A stretch of 64,000 bases of DNA, taken from Zygnema cylindricum. Lineage: Eukaryota > Streptophyta > Zygnematophyceae > Zygnematales > Zygnemataceae. Of this stretch, positions 46,399 through 60,100 are shown in pieces. A model generated the notes under the pieces. That model saw nothing but the letters and a program-made list of their open reading frames with translations. It ran no database searches and was not told the DNA's origin. Position 1 is the first letter of the stretch, and each line of letters opens with the position of its first letter. Made by a program: the position numbers and the translations under genes. Where the stretch lies: positions 1 to 64,000 of the forward strand of contig JBBHKE010002105.1 of the NCBI GenBank assembly GCA_037447655.1. The letters are read 5' to 3'.

Positions 46399-49300
46399 TT
46401 CTAAGGTGCCCATCTTCAACGGATCTAGGTTCATTATGTGGGAAGGGGCCCACCTTCTAAGGTGCCCATCTTCAACGGATTTAGGTTCATTTACTGGGAA
46501 GCCATGATGACAGGAGCATTGTGTGAAAAGCGATACTGGGGTATTGTCAGTGGACAAGTGAAACGTCCATCTTAGGGAACTCCACCGAGTTTGGTGGAGT
46601 GAGGTTTTCTGCAGCAACATCTGCTCCAACGGAGGAGGCAGACGATGGGGACAGGAGCGTGTCCCTAAAAGGGAAAGATAAGGAGACACCTCTTACTCCC
46701 ATTGCCACGGCACTCGGAGCGGTGGCCGTGAAAACCGAGGAAAACGACATTGAGATGTGGGAGTACACCAACATGAATGCCAGGCATTTCATTCTGAGGC
46801 TCCTCACTCAAGGTCTGACTACCTTTTATCTTCACATCTTCAAGGCCGAAGAGTTGTGGATGACCTTAGTGGAGATCTATAAAGCTGGTACCATTCAGGA
46901 GCTTAAGCTAGTTGAGCAAAGGTTAGGGAGTTATGCTTACAAATGAGGGAAGATGTTAGACTACTGTAATGATCTCTTTTGCTTGTACATGGAGATGGAA
47001 AGTGCCGGATGGATAGGCACAATGAAGATTAAATTCAACACCCTCATCATGAAGTTACCTGATGAGTATGAAAACATAGTGTATTGAGTGTAAGAAATGG
47101 ATGACAGTTCTTGGAAGTGGAACATAGTGGTTTGAATGATACTCGTGTAGGAAAACACAATTGAGATCCGTAGAGGAGGAAAGAGCGTTCAAGCTCTAGC
47201 TGCCGGATTGGACCAGTGGAGGAAGGATCTGAAGAAGCTGTACAACAACCTCAAAGGAGACCAATTGGAGATCCTATGCCCCTCAAGGGTCTTTGTCATT
47301 TCTGCAAAAAGTCGGGACACTTAATAGCTGATTGCACCAAGCTGTCATAGCCGAGGCTCCAAGAAAACCGTGGAGAAGGTTTTTCTGGAGGGAAGAAGAA
47401 GGCATTTGTGGTCACACATGTCAAAGGAGAGACCGAGGATGACGAGTCCTCTGAGGAAGAGGATGGGGATCTTCTTCTCGACGAGAATCTGGAAGAGAAG
47501 GAGATCCCTCGGAAAAAGAAGTGTGCTTTTGGAGCCATTCGGGAAGCTCCACAGGATGGATCATCGACTCAGGTTCATTCTTGCATATGTGCTATGACAA
47601 GCGCCTCTTCACTATGTTAAGAAAGATCCCTACTGTAGAAATAGAGTATGGGGATGGGAAAGTAGTTAGACAGATATAGTGGGCTCGGTAGATCTGAAAG
47701 TTTTAGTGGAGGGTAATACTTCTAGTCTTATCTTCGCATATGTGCTCTATATTCCTCAGTTGAGTAAATGTATTCTGTCCTCCTCTGTACTAGATGACAA
47801 GGATTTTGATACCTTCACTAGAAAAGGAGTCTTTACAGCTAAGTATGGAGATGAAGTCTACTTCACAGCATATAAGGGTAGCCAAGGAATGTTTAGGCTT
47901 TACTTTATTAATGAAAAGAAGAGTGCTTACTATGGTGGTGTTCCGAGCTTGATGATCTCGCATAAGCGGTTGGGGCATGTGTATTTTGATAGTCTGAGGG
48001 AAATGAAGAAGCTTGGTGTGGTAGAAGGCATTCAGTTTGGGGATAATGAAATGATGGATGATTGCAGTAGTTGTCCCCAAGGTAAGGCTCACAAACTGCC
48101 CTTTCCCCAAAACTGCCACTTATACAGGTGAGAAAGTACTAGATCTGGTCCACAAAGATATCTGGGGACCAGCAAGAGTACCCTCAGTTGGGGGAAAGAG
48201 GTATATGCTGACAGTTACTGATGACTAGTCTAGATATTCTAAAGTCTATTTCCAAAAGACAAAGTCTGAAACACCAAAGTACTTCAAATAATTCAAAGCC
48301 TGGAGTGAGAAATTGCACGGAACCCCCATTAAGCGAATAAGGAGTGATCATAGGGGAGAGTACACCTCTAATCAATTTGTGGAATTCCTGAGATATGAGG
48401 GAGTTCAGCATCAGAAAACTATATGGAATAATCTATAACAAAATGGGGTAGCTGAGAGGTTAAACTAGACTCTAGGAGATAGTGTGTGTAGTATGCTGGC
48501 TGATAAAATAATAGGAAGAAGATTTTGGGGAAAGGCCATGAACTGTGCTAACTACATTAAGAATAGACTTCTCACTACAACCATTAAAAGAATGACACCT
48601 TATGAGAGATGGGTTGGAAGGAAACCAAATATTTCTCACTTGAAAGTATTCGGTACTCAAGTATATAGTCTTAACACAGATAAGAAAAACTAGTAAACTA
48701 GATGCTAAAGGGAAACCGGGATATCTTGTGGGATTTGATGAGGATGTCAAAGGATATAGAGTCTATGACTTAGCTAAACAAGATATCATTTTGGTAAAGC
48801 ATCAAGTTGTCATGGATGAAGGAAAGTCATTTGATCCCTTCAAATACACTAAGAAGATAAGAATCGGTTTTGATTCCGAGAGTGAGGAGGACTCGGATCT
48901 TCCCCGAAGGGACACAAGTGAAAACGTGATTGCAAATTCTAGGGAGAGCCAAGATGGGGGAGATACACCGGGATCTCCTCATATCTCTATACACTCCGAG
49001 GAGGCAGAGGAGGAGTCGGAACCAGCTCCCATAGATAGGGGAGCACATGAGACAGTAAGGAGGAACCCGAGACTTCCTTCTATTTCTGCTTCGGAATTTG
49101 AGGGAGGACGAACGAGCAGCAAAAGGCAACAAGAAAAACAGGTTGCTCAGAAGGTAACAAAGCTATCTCACCCATATAAGCCTCAGTCATACTCGGAGGC
49201 AGTGGACAGTTCGGAGAAATACTGATGGGTCAGAGCCATAAATGATGAGATGGCTTCCATCATGGAAGCTAATACTTAGGAGGTGGTGGAGTGTCCCCCA

Positions 49301-50755
49301 TACAGAAAACATATCGGGTGCAAATGGGTATTTAAATTGAAACTGAACCCAGATAATACCATTGAGAGATATAAGGCTTGTTTGGTAGGAAAGGGGTTCA
49401 CCCAAAAAGAGAGGATAGATTATGAGGAGACTTTTGCTCCGGTGGTTCGGTTCCCATCTGTAAGGATTCTCCTTAGTCTAGCAGCAGCAGAAGACATGGA
49501 AATACACCAGATGGATATCAAGACCGCTTTCCTCAACGGTGAACTAGAGGAAGAAATCTTTATGCGACAACCAAAGGGATTTATAGAGGAAGGAGAATAA
49601 AGCAAAGTCTGCTGGCGCATAAAGTCCTTATATGGACTAAAGCTAGCTCCCACACAATGGAACAAGAAACTAGATGAGTTTCTCACCTGTCTCGGATATA
49701 TTCGGATCAGTTCTGACCATTCTATTTATATGTTTGAGGATGAGAATGGTGTGATTATTATTCCAATTTATTTTGATGATTAGCTGGTGTTAAGTAAATC
49801 TATGAAAAAGATCAATATTTAGAGAAAGATCTTAGAAGCAGATTTGATATGAAAGATTTAGGGGAGGCTAAATATATTTTGGGGATTCAAATGGAAAGAG
49901 ATAGAGAGAAGAAAATAATCAGACTTACTCAGAAAGAAGCGATCGGAAATATGTTTGAGAAACTTTAGATGGAAAAGGCAAACCGTTGTACCACTCCCAT
50001 AGACTTGAAGAAAGTAAGTGATGGGAGTGTAGAAGGAAGAGTGATAATACTAGATGATCAGATGAGTCTAGAAGAGAGAGTTTATGAAGGCCATTACAGA
50101 CAGGTTGTAGGAAGTTTGATTTACTTTATGAATTAAGACCTGACATAGCAAAAACAGTTGGAGTCCCCAGTAGGAGTCTTAATGATCCTAAGAAGAGAGA
50201 TTGGGAGGCAGCCAAGAGAGTTATGAGATACTTGGTGGGAACTATGGATTTATGGTTACATTTGGGAGGGGAGCACACTAGCATCACTACTTCGAGGGAT
50301 GCCAGTTATGGGGATGCACCTATGAGAAAATGCACTTTTGGGTATGTGTTGTATGTGGGGGAAAGTGCTTGCTATTGGAGTAGCAAGCAACAAAAGGTGG
50401 TTGCTCAGTCACCTATGGCTGAGTACATGGCCTCTATTTCTGCTGTGAAAGAGCTAATGTGGGTCAAGTCTTTATTACAAGAACTGGGGTATATGAAGAA
50501 GGGAGTGCATGAAGTGTTTTGTGATAATCAGGCTTCAATTGCAATTATAGTCAATCCAAAACATCATTTCAAGTATAATCATATGGATATAAGATTGAGT
50601 TTTGTGAGGGAAAAAGTTGAAAACAAAATTGTGAATCGGGTGTATAGGGGTAAAGGGGAAATGGTGGCTGATATGATGACAAAAACTGTGCCATCTCCCA
50701 AGTTAAAACATTGTAGAGAAAAGTGTGGTTTAAAAGAGAAACTGAAATTAGACTA
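46388..50755 (+). pseudogene. CopF gag-pol remnant
   Basis: Gag starts in the primer-binding site and is soon broken by a 56-bp tandem duplication (units starting 46391 and 46447). The rest of gag spans 46599-47260. A zinc knuckle (CHFCKKSGHLIADC) lies near 47290-47335 and the protease region near 47560-47600 is altered. GAG-pre-integrase is at 47679-48131, the integrase at 48140-49225 with several stops, and reverse transcriptase at 49283-49860. There YFDD replaces YVDD at 49769-49780, directly followed by a stop. RNase H is at 50100-50755 (KHHFKYNHMDIRL). It is inactive. Confidence 0.85.
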
Positions 50756-50769
50756 GAAAATAAGGGGAG

Positions 50770-51766
50770 TGTTGAAATCACTAGATTTAGGGAAGGTATT
50801 TTCTAGGTCTTAATTAGGTGAAATAACTAAAAGAAAAAACACAGGTAACCTGCCTCCACCTTCTCTTTCTAGCCCCCATTCTTGTTGTAGTCACTGAAGG
50901 AGAGAGAGGGCGGTGGAGCCATGGTTGCCTCACCTCCATAGGCAGGACTAAAGAGTGACCTAAGTCACTCTCAACAAAAAAGTTGAGTCCGGTAAGACTT
51001 GAACCTCCGACCGGCAGAGCCAGGCAAAGCCGTCAGCTCTAACCGGTGTGTCGTAGTAGTCCGTTAAGATACATAGGGTTTGATAGCTATTTAAACATTA
51101 GCTAGATCATTAATTCGTTCAACGGAATAATAAGTTAAGGACATATAAACTAGTTGAGTTTTAGTGCGCACGAAAAAAATGCACTAGACATTTGTTATTT
51201 TGGAAGGCTAGCATTAAAAGGTGGTTTGGATCCGATGGTCCGCAAAATCGCCTAAATCCCAGAAAAGCCGCCTTGGCGGTTTTTGGCCGTGATATGACCT
51301 CACGACACGTGGCAAGTTAACATTGGGAAGCGAGAATCCCGGGTAGCATGAGGACAAGTCCGAAATAAACATACGCTCTATGGCCTAGTCGTACACCAGT
51401 CGTACATAAAGTACATCAGCCGTAGTACCTTTTTGTATTATACAGTCATTTGATTGGTTCGTACATCAGTAGATAGGGGTTGTGAGAGGGGTTTATGACT
51501 TAGAGGATTGAAGAGGTAGCCGCCTCTCTCCCAACAAGCTTGTATAAATATTGGCATCTTTGCCACTTGATAAACTAATTGCCTAGTTGGGCGTTTTCAG
51601 TGATTCTTTTTGCTGTGACCTGAGGGGAGTCCAAACTGCACAGGGGTGCAGTCAAATTGTATATTGACTTGCTTGGGTAGCAGGAGTTCTAGTCGAAAGT
51701 GGGTTAGTCAAAAGCTATCTCGAGGCTTCTTAAATTTTGCAGTGCAATGTGGGACACAGAATTGCA
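50770..51766 (+). repeat. 3' LTR of CopF
   Basis: Starts TGTTGAAATCACTAG after the polypurine tract and ends GGGACACAGAATTGCA; 997 bp. The antisense tRNA-like block is clearest here: on the minus strand ACCGGTTAGAGCT (near 51035-51047) precedes GGTTCAAGTC (50996-51005) by about 35 bp. Confidence 0.87.
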
Positions 51767-53378
51767 AAGGTAACTAAGCTGTCTTATTTTAGTGAACCCC
51801 AAACTTATTCAGAAGCAATTAATAGTCTAGAACACATGGGAACTGGTGGACAGTCCTCCAGACAAAAAACTGATCGGATGCACGTGAGTATATAAGCTAA
51901 AACTTAACCCATAAAACACCATTGATCAATTCAAGGTCAGATTAGTGGCATAAGGGTTCACACAGAAGAAAGGGATTGATTATGAGGAGACCTTCACTCC
52001 GATTGTTAGATTTCCCTCCGTCTAAATTCTACTTTGTTTGGCGGCAGCGGAAAACATAGAAGTGCACCAGATGGACACCAAGACACCTTTGTTACACCGA
52101 ATATTGGAAGAAGAGATCTTCATGAGACAACGGGAAGGGTTTGTAGAGAAAGGCGAAGAGAGCGAGACAACGGGAAGGGTTTGTAGAGAAAGGCGAAGAG
52201 AGCAAGGTGTGCAGATTGAGAAAGTCTCTTTATCGGCTGAAGCAGGCTCCGCGCCCGTGGAACAAGAAACTTGACAAGTTTTTGACAAATTTGGGATATA
52301 TCAGCTCGGACTATTATATCAATCTATTTGAGGACGAGGAAGGTATAATTTTCATTGCAATCTATGTTGATGATTTGCTTGTGTTATGTAAATTAATGGA
52401 GAAAACTAATGGATTGAAAATTCATCTAAAGAGTAGATTTGAAATGAAGGATTTGGGGGAAGCAAAATATATTTTGGGAATTTAGATGGAAAGGGATAGA
52501 GAGAAGAAAATCATTAGACTAACTCAAAATGAGGCAATTAGAAACATGCTTGAAAAATTTTAAATAGATAAAGCAAATAGTTGTATGACTCTAATGGACT
52601 TAAAGAAGGGAAATGAGGGGAGTTTAGAAGGAGGAGTTGTGGTCTTGGATGATGAGTTAGGACTGGAGGAAAGAGAGTTTATGCAAAAATATTCCATACA
52701 GACAGGTTGTCGGTAATTTGATCTATTTTATTATCTGTACTTGTCTATATCCTGTAGGAATGTTAAGCAGGAGTCTGAATGATCATAGGAAAAAAAATTG
52801 GGAAGCGACCAAGAGAGTCATGCAGTACTTGATAGGCACGAGAGAACTGTGGTTGCATTTCGGGGGGGATAACACTGAAATCACCACTTGGAGTGATGCC
52901 ATTTATAGGGATGCTCCGATGAGAAGGTGTATATCTAGATATGTGTTGCATGTTGGGAAGGGGGCTTGCTGTTGGAGTAGCAAGCAACAAAAGGTGATTG
53001 CTCATGGAGGCTGAGTGTATGGTCTTTGCTCAGTCCACCATGGAGGCTGAGTATATGGCCTCATGTTCGGCAGTGAAAGAATTAATGTGGGTGAAGTCAT
53101 TGTTGCAAAAACTTGGTTATATGAAGAATTGAGTGCAAAAAATATTGTGTGATAATCAAGCTGCAATTGCATATACAGCAAACCCAAAGCATCACTTAAA
53201 AACAAAGCATATGGATATCAGATTGAGCTTTGTTAGAGAGAAGGTTGAGATTAAATAATTAGTTTGGAGTATAGAACGGATGAGGAGATGGTAGCAGACA
53301 TGATGACTAAACAGGTTCCTTCTCCCAAATTGGTTTTTTGTAGGGAGAAGTGTGGACTGAAGCAAAAGATAGAATAGA
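51767..53378 (+). pseudogene. CopE reverse transcriptase and RNase H remnant
   Basis: Continues CopE after the CopF insertion. Reverse transcriptase is at about 51767-52490, with YVDD intact at 52363-52374. RNase H is at about 52718-53378 (WSDAIYRDA, STMEAEYMA). A perfect 40-bp tandem duplication (52124-52163 and 52164-52203) and a 36-bp direct repeat around 53004 and 53040 interrupt the frame. Several stops are present. Confidence 0.82.
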
Positions 53379-53390
53379 AAATAAGGGGAG

Positions 53391-54400
53391 TGTTGTAAAA
53401 GGCATTTTATCTTTTAGCTCTTTGTTAGTCTATGGTATTACTAAGGTCCTCATACTTGTCGTAGTCACTAAGGACTGAGGATACTTGTCTTGTCACTGAG
53501 GACTGGCAGACAGCCATGGCTTCCTAGGCTGCCTTAGGTCTACCATGGCTTCCTAGGCTGCCTTAGGAAGACAGAGAGACAAGCTAAGGGAGCAGGAGGC
53601 ACAGCCCGTTGCAAAAGATAGGCGGTCAAACTAGGATTTGATGGTAGTTACTACTATTTGAGGCTAACATCATGAACATTCTTCACACATCGAAGGCACA
53701 ATGGTTTAGTTTGAGGTGCTATAAATATTTAAGGACCATTGTTTAAGGCGGTATGTTGCACATGGTATTGTGGATTTAGATTCAGGTCCGGCAGGCTGGA
53801 TGCATATTTGGGTGATACATACTTGGGTGATACATACTTTGGTGAAAGAAAGTTTCTCTGTTTGAAAAGGAGAGTGCGCTCCTAAAGGCGTGTTCACAAA
53901 GCATAAATAGCCGTCATCAACATTGGAGCTATAGTCAAGTTAAACAGATTGACTCTCTTGGAGGAGATCGGAACCATGGGTCATATTCCTTCAAGTAAAG
54001 GAAACGACCGCCTATAAGAGGAGGAAATGCTAACTCTCTTAAGGGATATTCATGCACCAAGGGGGTTGTCTTCTAAACTGTTAGCTTCTCCTTGAAAATG
54101 AGAGTTGCGAGGAGGTAAGAAGAGGAAGAGGGGCTCCTAAGGTGAAGGGGCATAAAAAATTGTAAACTAAGATAGATTTGTGAGATTTGTGGGATTTATT
54201 ATACTAATAACTATCACTCTACTGGGTAAGTAGAGTGAGATACGATGCGACATAGGGAATTCTCGAGAATTTGTGGAAGATACCCAAATCCCTAAGTGGT
54301 GGTTAAAAGACTGTTGGATATGCTTTTATATGATCGTGATCATTTCGAAATAGTGGGGAAAACTCAACTTAAATCTCTCAAAGCTACAGTATAAGAAAGA
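53391..54400 (+). repeat. Probable 3' LTR of CopE (right end not defined)
   Basis: TGTTGTAAAAGGCATTTTATC follows a typical polypurine tract, so a 3' LTR should begin at 53391. No partner LTR is present, so the right end cannot be fixed; about 1 kb is assumed from the other elements. A repeated phrase (CCATGGCTTCCTAGGCTGCC) lies at about 53513-53564, and short direct repeats of TTGGGTGATACATACTT near 53808-53840. Little else is recognisable. Confidence 0.5.
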
Positions 54401-57121
54401 TGATAGCTAGAAAAAATCCCATATAGAATAGAAAATTTGGGGACTGGTTGGGATTTTGTGGTTGTATGAAATTGGGTTGGACTTATTCTGAAAGTGTAGA
54501 GCCTCACGTGACCATCCATCCTCTCCACCTCCACCAAAAGCACAGGAATAGCCGACGGTTCTTACTTTCCACCACATGGGGGCGAGTGAAGCGGGACACA
54601 AGCCTTGTGTACCACCTATTGGGGACGCATCAAGGGCTTCCCATCATGAAATTGGGTTGAATGGCCGTGCCTCGGGTGGCAGCACGATAATTAACGCGAG
54701 CTTCCTCTTGCGATCTCGTGAGGACTCTAGGAGGAGGGCACGAAGAGTAAGCCCCAGTCTATGGTACGACCAATAGGAATGTATCTACTGTACCACCAAT
54801 GGAAATTTATATATTGTACCACCGATGGGAATGTATTTGCGCATGGCTCTGGTATATATAGATCTAATGGCCATCTAATAGCCATGCATCAAATGGCTTA
54901 CCAGTTTTGGCAGTTTTGACAGCTTTGGTGATGATGATACGGGGAGGAGTGATAAAATCCTCGATGCCACCCCATAGGTTTTGGGGAGGAAATACCAACG
55001 GAAAGAAGAGGTGAATAGGAAATGTGGCATCGAAGAATACCGAGAGACATAAGACCGTCACCACTTGGAGAATCTCGATTCCTGTCGTGGTAGAGGGAGA
55101 GAAATGGCCAGAAGACTTTGGACCTATGAGTGGACCATCCCTACACCTTGGTCCCTCCCCAACTTTTGGACAAACTCCTTGTCGGTTTTGCCTTGATTTT
55201 CCTCTTTGTTTATTCCGTAGTCATGTGGATTTTTCAGTTTTAGCAATGCTACTTCTTTTTGTTCCTATGGACTCAGATGGTTTACCATAGCGCTTTTTAA
55301 TAAAGTCGGCCCCTTATTTTTTTAATATTATAAGGTATATATAATGTAAAAAGTATTTTTAATACCTTATGAATAAGCCTCTTTAGGTTGAGGGACATAC
55401 GACCAAGGGAGAGGCTTCGATCTCTTAGAGAAGTGATGGACAGAGCATTCGAGATAGGCACAGTACTGTCCACGAGGGTGTTTCGTAGGGGTTTTTGACG
55501 TTTTTTAGGGCGAACATTAGGATTTTTCACTACTTCGGTTCACAGAAGGATGCAGGGAAACACGTCAAAACTCGGATTTGAAAATTTGGAGAAAAAGATA
55601 ATGTGAAGAGGTAGTGTTAAAGCCATCCGTAGACTGGTCCAAATCGAGAACGATGGGAGGAAATCGAAGGGAAACCGAAAATAGGAATGTCACAATTCAA
55701 AATCGGAAGAGCATATGACGAGAAAAAGAATTTTTGACTGCCCAAATACGTTTACCTCTAATAACGATGGGCAGTGTAGTTGTCATGCAAAACAGTCATC
55801 TTCCAACGACAAGATACGAAACAATAAAAAATTACTAATATAACCGAATATAAGATGACCAAGAAACGGAAATAACTCATGATCGTGAAACTATGAAGAT
55901 CAGCATTACCAATACTCCCTAAACCAACGTTCATAATAAATGGCATATACTTCCACTCAAAATTAAATTGTTAAAACATACACATAAGTTTTAACAAGAT
56001 AAATCCTAAATAGTTGTTAAAGAATGTAAACAAGAACAAGGGACACTATTCAACCACATAACACACATGAGGTATTACCACTATCCTATAAATCTAACAG
56101 AGGTATTGGAGGTATCAAAGGTTCTCCAGGTGCTAATACCAATGCTCCATTTTATCAACACTAAACTTCACTGATTTTCCCATGGGAATGACAACCGGTT
56201 TCCATTCTACAATAAAGTAACTGGAGAACTTATTTTGCATTTAATCCAAACTATATACGATGACAAACAACGGTTCTCATTTGGTTTCTTCGCAAAGAAA
56301 CTCTTGTGACGGTCAATAATGCATTCCTCCAAACAAACCCTGGCATCCCACCAGAACAATAGGTTGAGAGTCCACAAGTTTTTTTTCGATACATTTTACT
56401 TTTATTATTCAATGGACCAATCTTTGAAACATTTTTCAACTGACATATCTTTGAAAAATTCCATTGGAAGAAGGGGGCCATATTTGCCCGAGAGAAAATT
56501 CTTCACAGGTTTTATTAGCATAAATGAATAATTAACATGAGAACTGTTTGAGCAATAATGACTCTATTTCTGGACCAAGTTACATGGATGATTTGTCAGC
56601 TGCATAAAAGGATCAGCGTAAAGAACAAACAATTAGCAATAATAACTCTATTTCATGCTCCCTCCCTCCCTCCCTCCCTCCCTCCCCTCATGAAAAATGC
56701 ATCACAACAAAATTGACACAGAACTCATTACTGTTGCATATAAATACCTCCGTTTATACACACCAGTATTGAAAAACATCTCCCACAAAATTCAGGAAAA
56801 AATAAAAAAGGAAAAAAAAAAGAAAAAGAAAAAAAACCCAAGAAACCCAGCATGGAAGAATTTCTACACTCAAACAAAGACCTACTGGCAAATCCCATCT
56901 CCAAAGAGAAGAAGTTAGAAAAGAAGAAGAAAATCCATCAACTCTTAACCTAGAAAGGATTTTCAATCTAGCCAAAGCAAGTCAATAACGATATCAGCAA
57001 GTCCATATGCGAAGTTTCTTCAAATAACTCTATTAAAACTAAGACATGTCACAATTATTGAAAGAACAAAAAGAAAAAAAAAGGAAAAAAAAGCCAGGAT
57101 ACTTACCATGTTCATATAGTC
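54401..57121. other. Intergenic, no gene recognised
   Basis: About 2.7 kb. Near 54758-54835 a phrase of about 28 bp (GTACCACCAATGGAAATT) is repeated three times. A 20-bp word at 55269-55288 also occurs at 5112-5131. A lone MITE-like end (CTAATAACGATGGGCAGTG) lies near 55756-55776. A CCCT microsatellite is at 56660-56690, and poly-A/AAAG tracts at 56805-56835 and 57065-57095. The final few hundred bases probably include the 3' untranslated region of the minus-strand zinc-finger gene. Confidence 0.5.
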
Positions 57122-60100
57122 TTATCGGAAATAGTGATCAAATTTCGTTGCCAGATCTTCTTCCTCACTCTCCACCAATTCCTCCAAATCCAGAAGAGTG
57201 TCGTCAAGTGAGTCTTCCCCTTCCTCGTCAAACCCATCTTCTCCTCCATATTCTCCCTCCTCTAACAATCCTTCGTCCTCCTCCGATACCAAAGACACTG
57301 TCTCCTCTTTAGCTTCCTTCTCTTCATCATTCTCTTCATCCTTCTCCGACACCAAAGAAACCGTATCTCCTTTCGCTTCCTTCTCTTCGACAACTTCTTT
57401 GACTACCTCTCTACTATCGATAACACTCTCGTCTTTCGAGAACGCATTTGGGACTCCTGAATTCCCCAAATCCTGAAGTTTAACCTCTTCAGATTTGCTT
57501 CGTTTATGTCCCTCCTCTGCAATCCTGTCCTCCGGTCTTTTACAAACTTTAAGCTCCCAAGATTTTTGCTTTTCCAATTCTGAACCAGAAGCTCCCTTTG
57601 AAGCATTTCCTTCATTTTCTTGAATTCCTGAATCTAATTTCAAAGGAAAAGACATCACAACTGCCTTGTCTTCAAACACAGATATTGCTCCGTTGTCAAT
57701 CACAGTGTCTACAATTGATAACCGGGAATCCGAGAAAGTGTTTGTGGGTAACTGAGGCTTAAGTTCTTGCTTTTCTTTTTCTGACTCACTACCATCAATG
57801 GATTTCCTTTTCATTTGCATTAATTCACTTAGAGGCCTTGGCGCTTGGAAACGTGCTTTAGAGATTCCCTCACTAAATTTTTCCACATTTGCAACAGGGA
57901 TTAAACTAGAAGGTGGACTTTCTTTCTTTACCAATTTTTCCGGTGTAGATCCTATCTGTTCCGTCTGTTTATTCTCCCCGCTATGACCATTAATATCGGT
58001 TACATCTTCACTTCCTTCGCCATTTTTTAAGGCTTCGGTTTCTGGCATTTCTGTGTCGTCCTTTACACTTCTCACCTTTTTTGACAAATCTTCCGCTTCA
58101 GAATTAAATGCTCGCCTTGCTTTTTTTTTCTCTTCTAATATCTCTGAAAGAGATCGTGGCCCAGAAAAACCAATATTTGACTTGACTGGCGAAACACTCC
58201 TAAACAGCCCATTGTAATTAAGAAGTGGATTATCCTCTGAATTAGGAAATGCTCGGGAAGGTAGAATTTTCCGGAAAGGAACCGCTGTTTCCTTTTCAGA
58301 AACGAGACGATCCTCTTGGGTAGACAACACCCGAGCTCCTCCTTGCCAGTTTCTTGTAGAGTCAGAGACTTGTCTCGCATTCTTCTCTAAAACTGCGGCC
58401 AAACTGCTATTCGTTGAGGTCCCTTGAATGGCAACAACTTTTGAATTTGCATTTGATTTTGGTGTACAATCAATGAGAGAAGCTCCTTCAACAGGTATTG
58501 CCTCAGCTATTGCTTTCTCTAAAACTTGCAAAGGTTTCTGAACAAAGGCATTGGACACTTTTTTGGAAGAATCAACAACAATCTTGCTAACAGCAGAAAT
58601 ACTGTTGTTTTCTGTTGATTTCATTTTCTGCACATCGACCATTTTCGTAGTTTGTTCACCTCCAGTCAACTCTTGTTTGACTTGTTTCAAACGTTTCCTC
58701 AAACTTTCCTCTACTCTTTTCCTCTTCAATTGCAACTCTTCCTTAAGCCTGGAGTCCTCAACTACCATATCTGACCCCAGAGAGGCATTTTCTGTCCCTA
58801 AACTCCCTGTAATTCCATCCTTTTTTCCAACTGAAGAATGTGAGCTATTGTCAATTTCCATCATGTTCTCCACCCCATGGGAACTCTCATTTCCTTCTCT
58901 TCTCCACTCTCCGTTTTGTTGGACAACCGTGGATGATAACAATGTTTGTGACATAACAACACCAGGTTTGCTAATTGAAGTCGATTCTATAGGTGGGATA
59001 CTGGGAAACGAATGAAGAAAAGGACACATCTCGCCTTTTGCGCAATGACCTTGCTTAAAATAAAAACAGGGAACTGAAGGTTTGGCATCTTTTCCCACCA
59101 TAATTTGTTGCTGCAACAGAAAAAAATGAACATACTTTCAGGTGTTTTTGTAGGTTTAATGATAAAAGAAATCAACCTTATAGAATTGATCAACAGTAAG
59201 GTTATGAATTAGCTAGACAGAAAGCAAATATTGAAACCACCACGTAACCCAAAACTTTTTTTACCTTTCTCCTTTGAGGTCCAAAAAACAGTCGCATTGA
59301 TGCTGTAATGCTATACCTTGTACCGCTATCAGAGTAAAAGTACTGTTCGCCAATTAAATAAGTTTTCTCCCTGAAAAAATCTCAGATTTTCAGTTGGAGG
59401 TGACAAATCCGAAGGTAAGAGCTTTACCTTTCCATCTCAACCTTCCGCGAAAAACCAGACAAGTGTGCACATAGAAAAATGAGTATACAAGAGAAGATTC
59501 TTTCCTCAGACAGTGATTCTCGGTGTACATTGCTCTTAGACACAATTATGCAAAACATGACCTTTCTCGGGAGGCCTCCTCCATTAAAACAAAAAACAAG
59601 AAGTGCACTAAGAAGCCACTAGAGTAAATCACTGTTTTTATTAAGCCAAAATTATAAATTAGTGTTAATAAAACTATTTAGTTAAATGGGCCACAAGAAG
59701 CCACATGGCTGAACATAGTTTAGCGTGGTTAATTCGGATAAAGGGTTAACGCAATTAATTCACTAACTGTAACAGTGATAGGCAATAGAGTACAGCTTAC
59801 ATGGCGGAATGGACAAATCTTCCCAGCTCTACATATTCCCCGTTGCCAGAAACGGCAATCCGTTCCGTTTGAACGAGCAGTTATGCTGTGCCGAAAAGTA
59901 CAGCTGTCACCCTGCAAAACCCAAAGTACCCACTTTCAAGTTCCTCAGATCAATTAAATTCTACAGATATTTTTCAACATTGTAAAATTGTTTTTTATAA
60001 CTTTTCATGTTATTCGAGTTTAAATTCCCCAGGTTTTGGGCCTCGATTGACATTCTGCGGCAATTCTTCGAAATTGTGATTTTTTTCATAAATTTGTCAT

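Larger units (their letters stand above)
45397..51766 (+). mobile_element. CopF: full-length but inactive Ty1/Copia element in CopE
   Basis: A 6,370-bp element: 5' LTR 45397-46383, primer-binding site GGTTATGGGCCCACC at 46384-46398, gag-pol remnant, polypurine tract (AAATAAGGGGAG) before 50770, and 3' LTR 50770-51766. The near-matching 5-bp flanks AAAGT and AAGGT and the continuation of CopE on both sides show a simple insertion. Confidence 0.87.
43035..53390 (+). mobile_element. CopE: decayed Ty1/Copia element split by CopF
   Basis: Present as 43035-45396 (gag, protease, partial integrase) and 51767-53390 (reverse transcriptase, RNase H, polypurine tract AAATAAGGGGAG). CopF is inserted between integrase and reverse transcriptase, with AAAGT (45392-45396) and AAGGT (51767-51771) as near-identical flanks. 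The 5' LTR and first part of gag are missing before 43035. The 3' LTR starts at 53391 and differs from the CopD and CopF LTRs. Confidence 0.8.
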
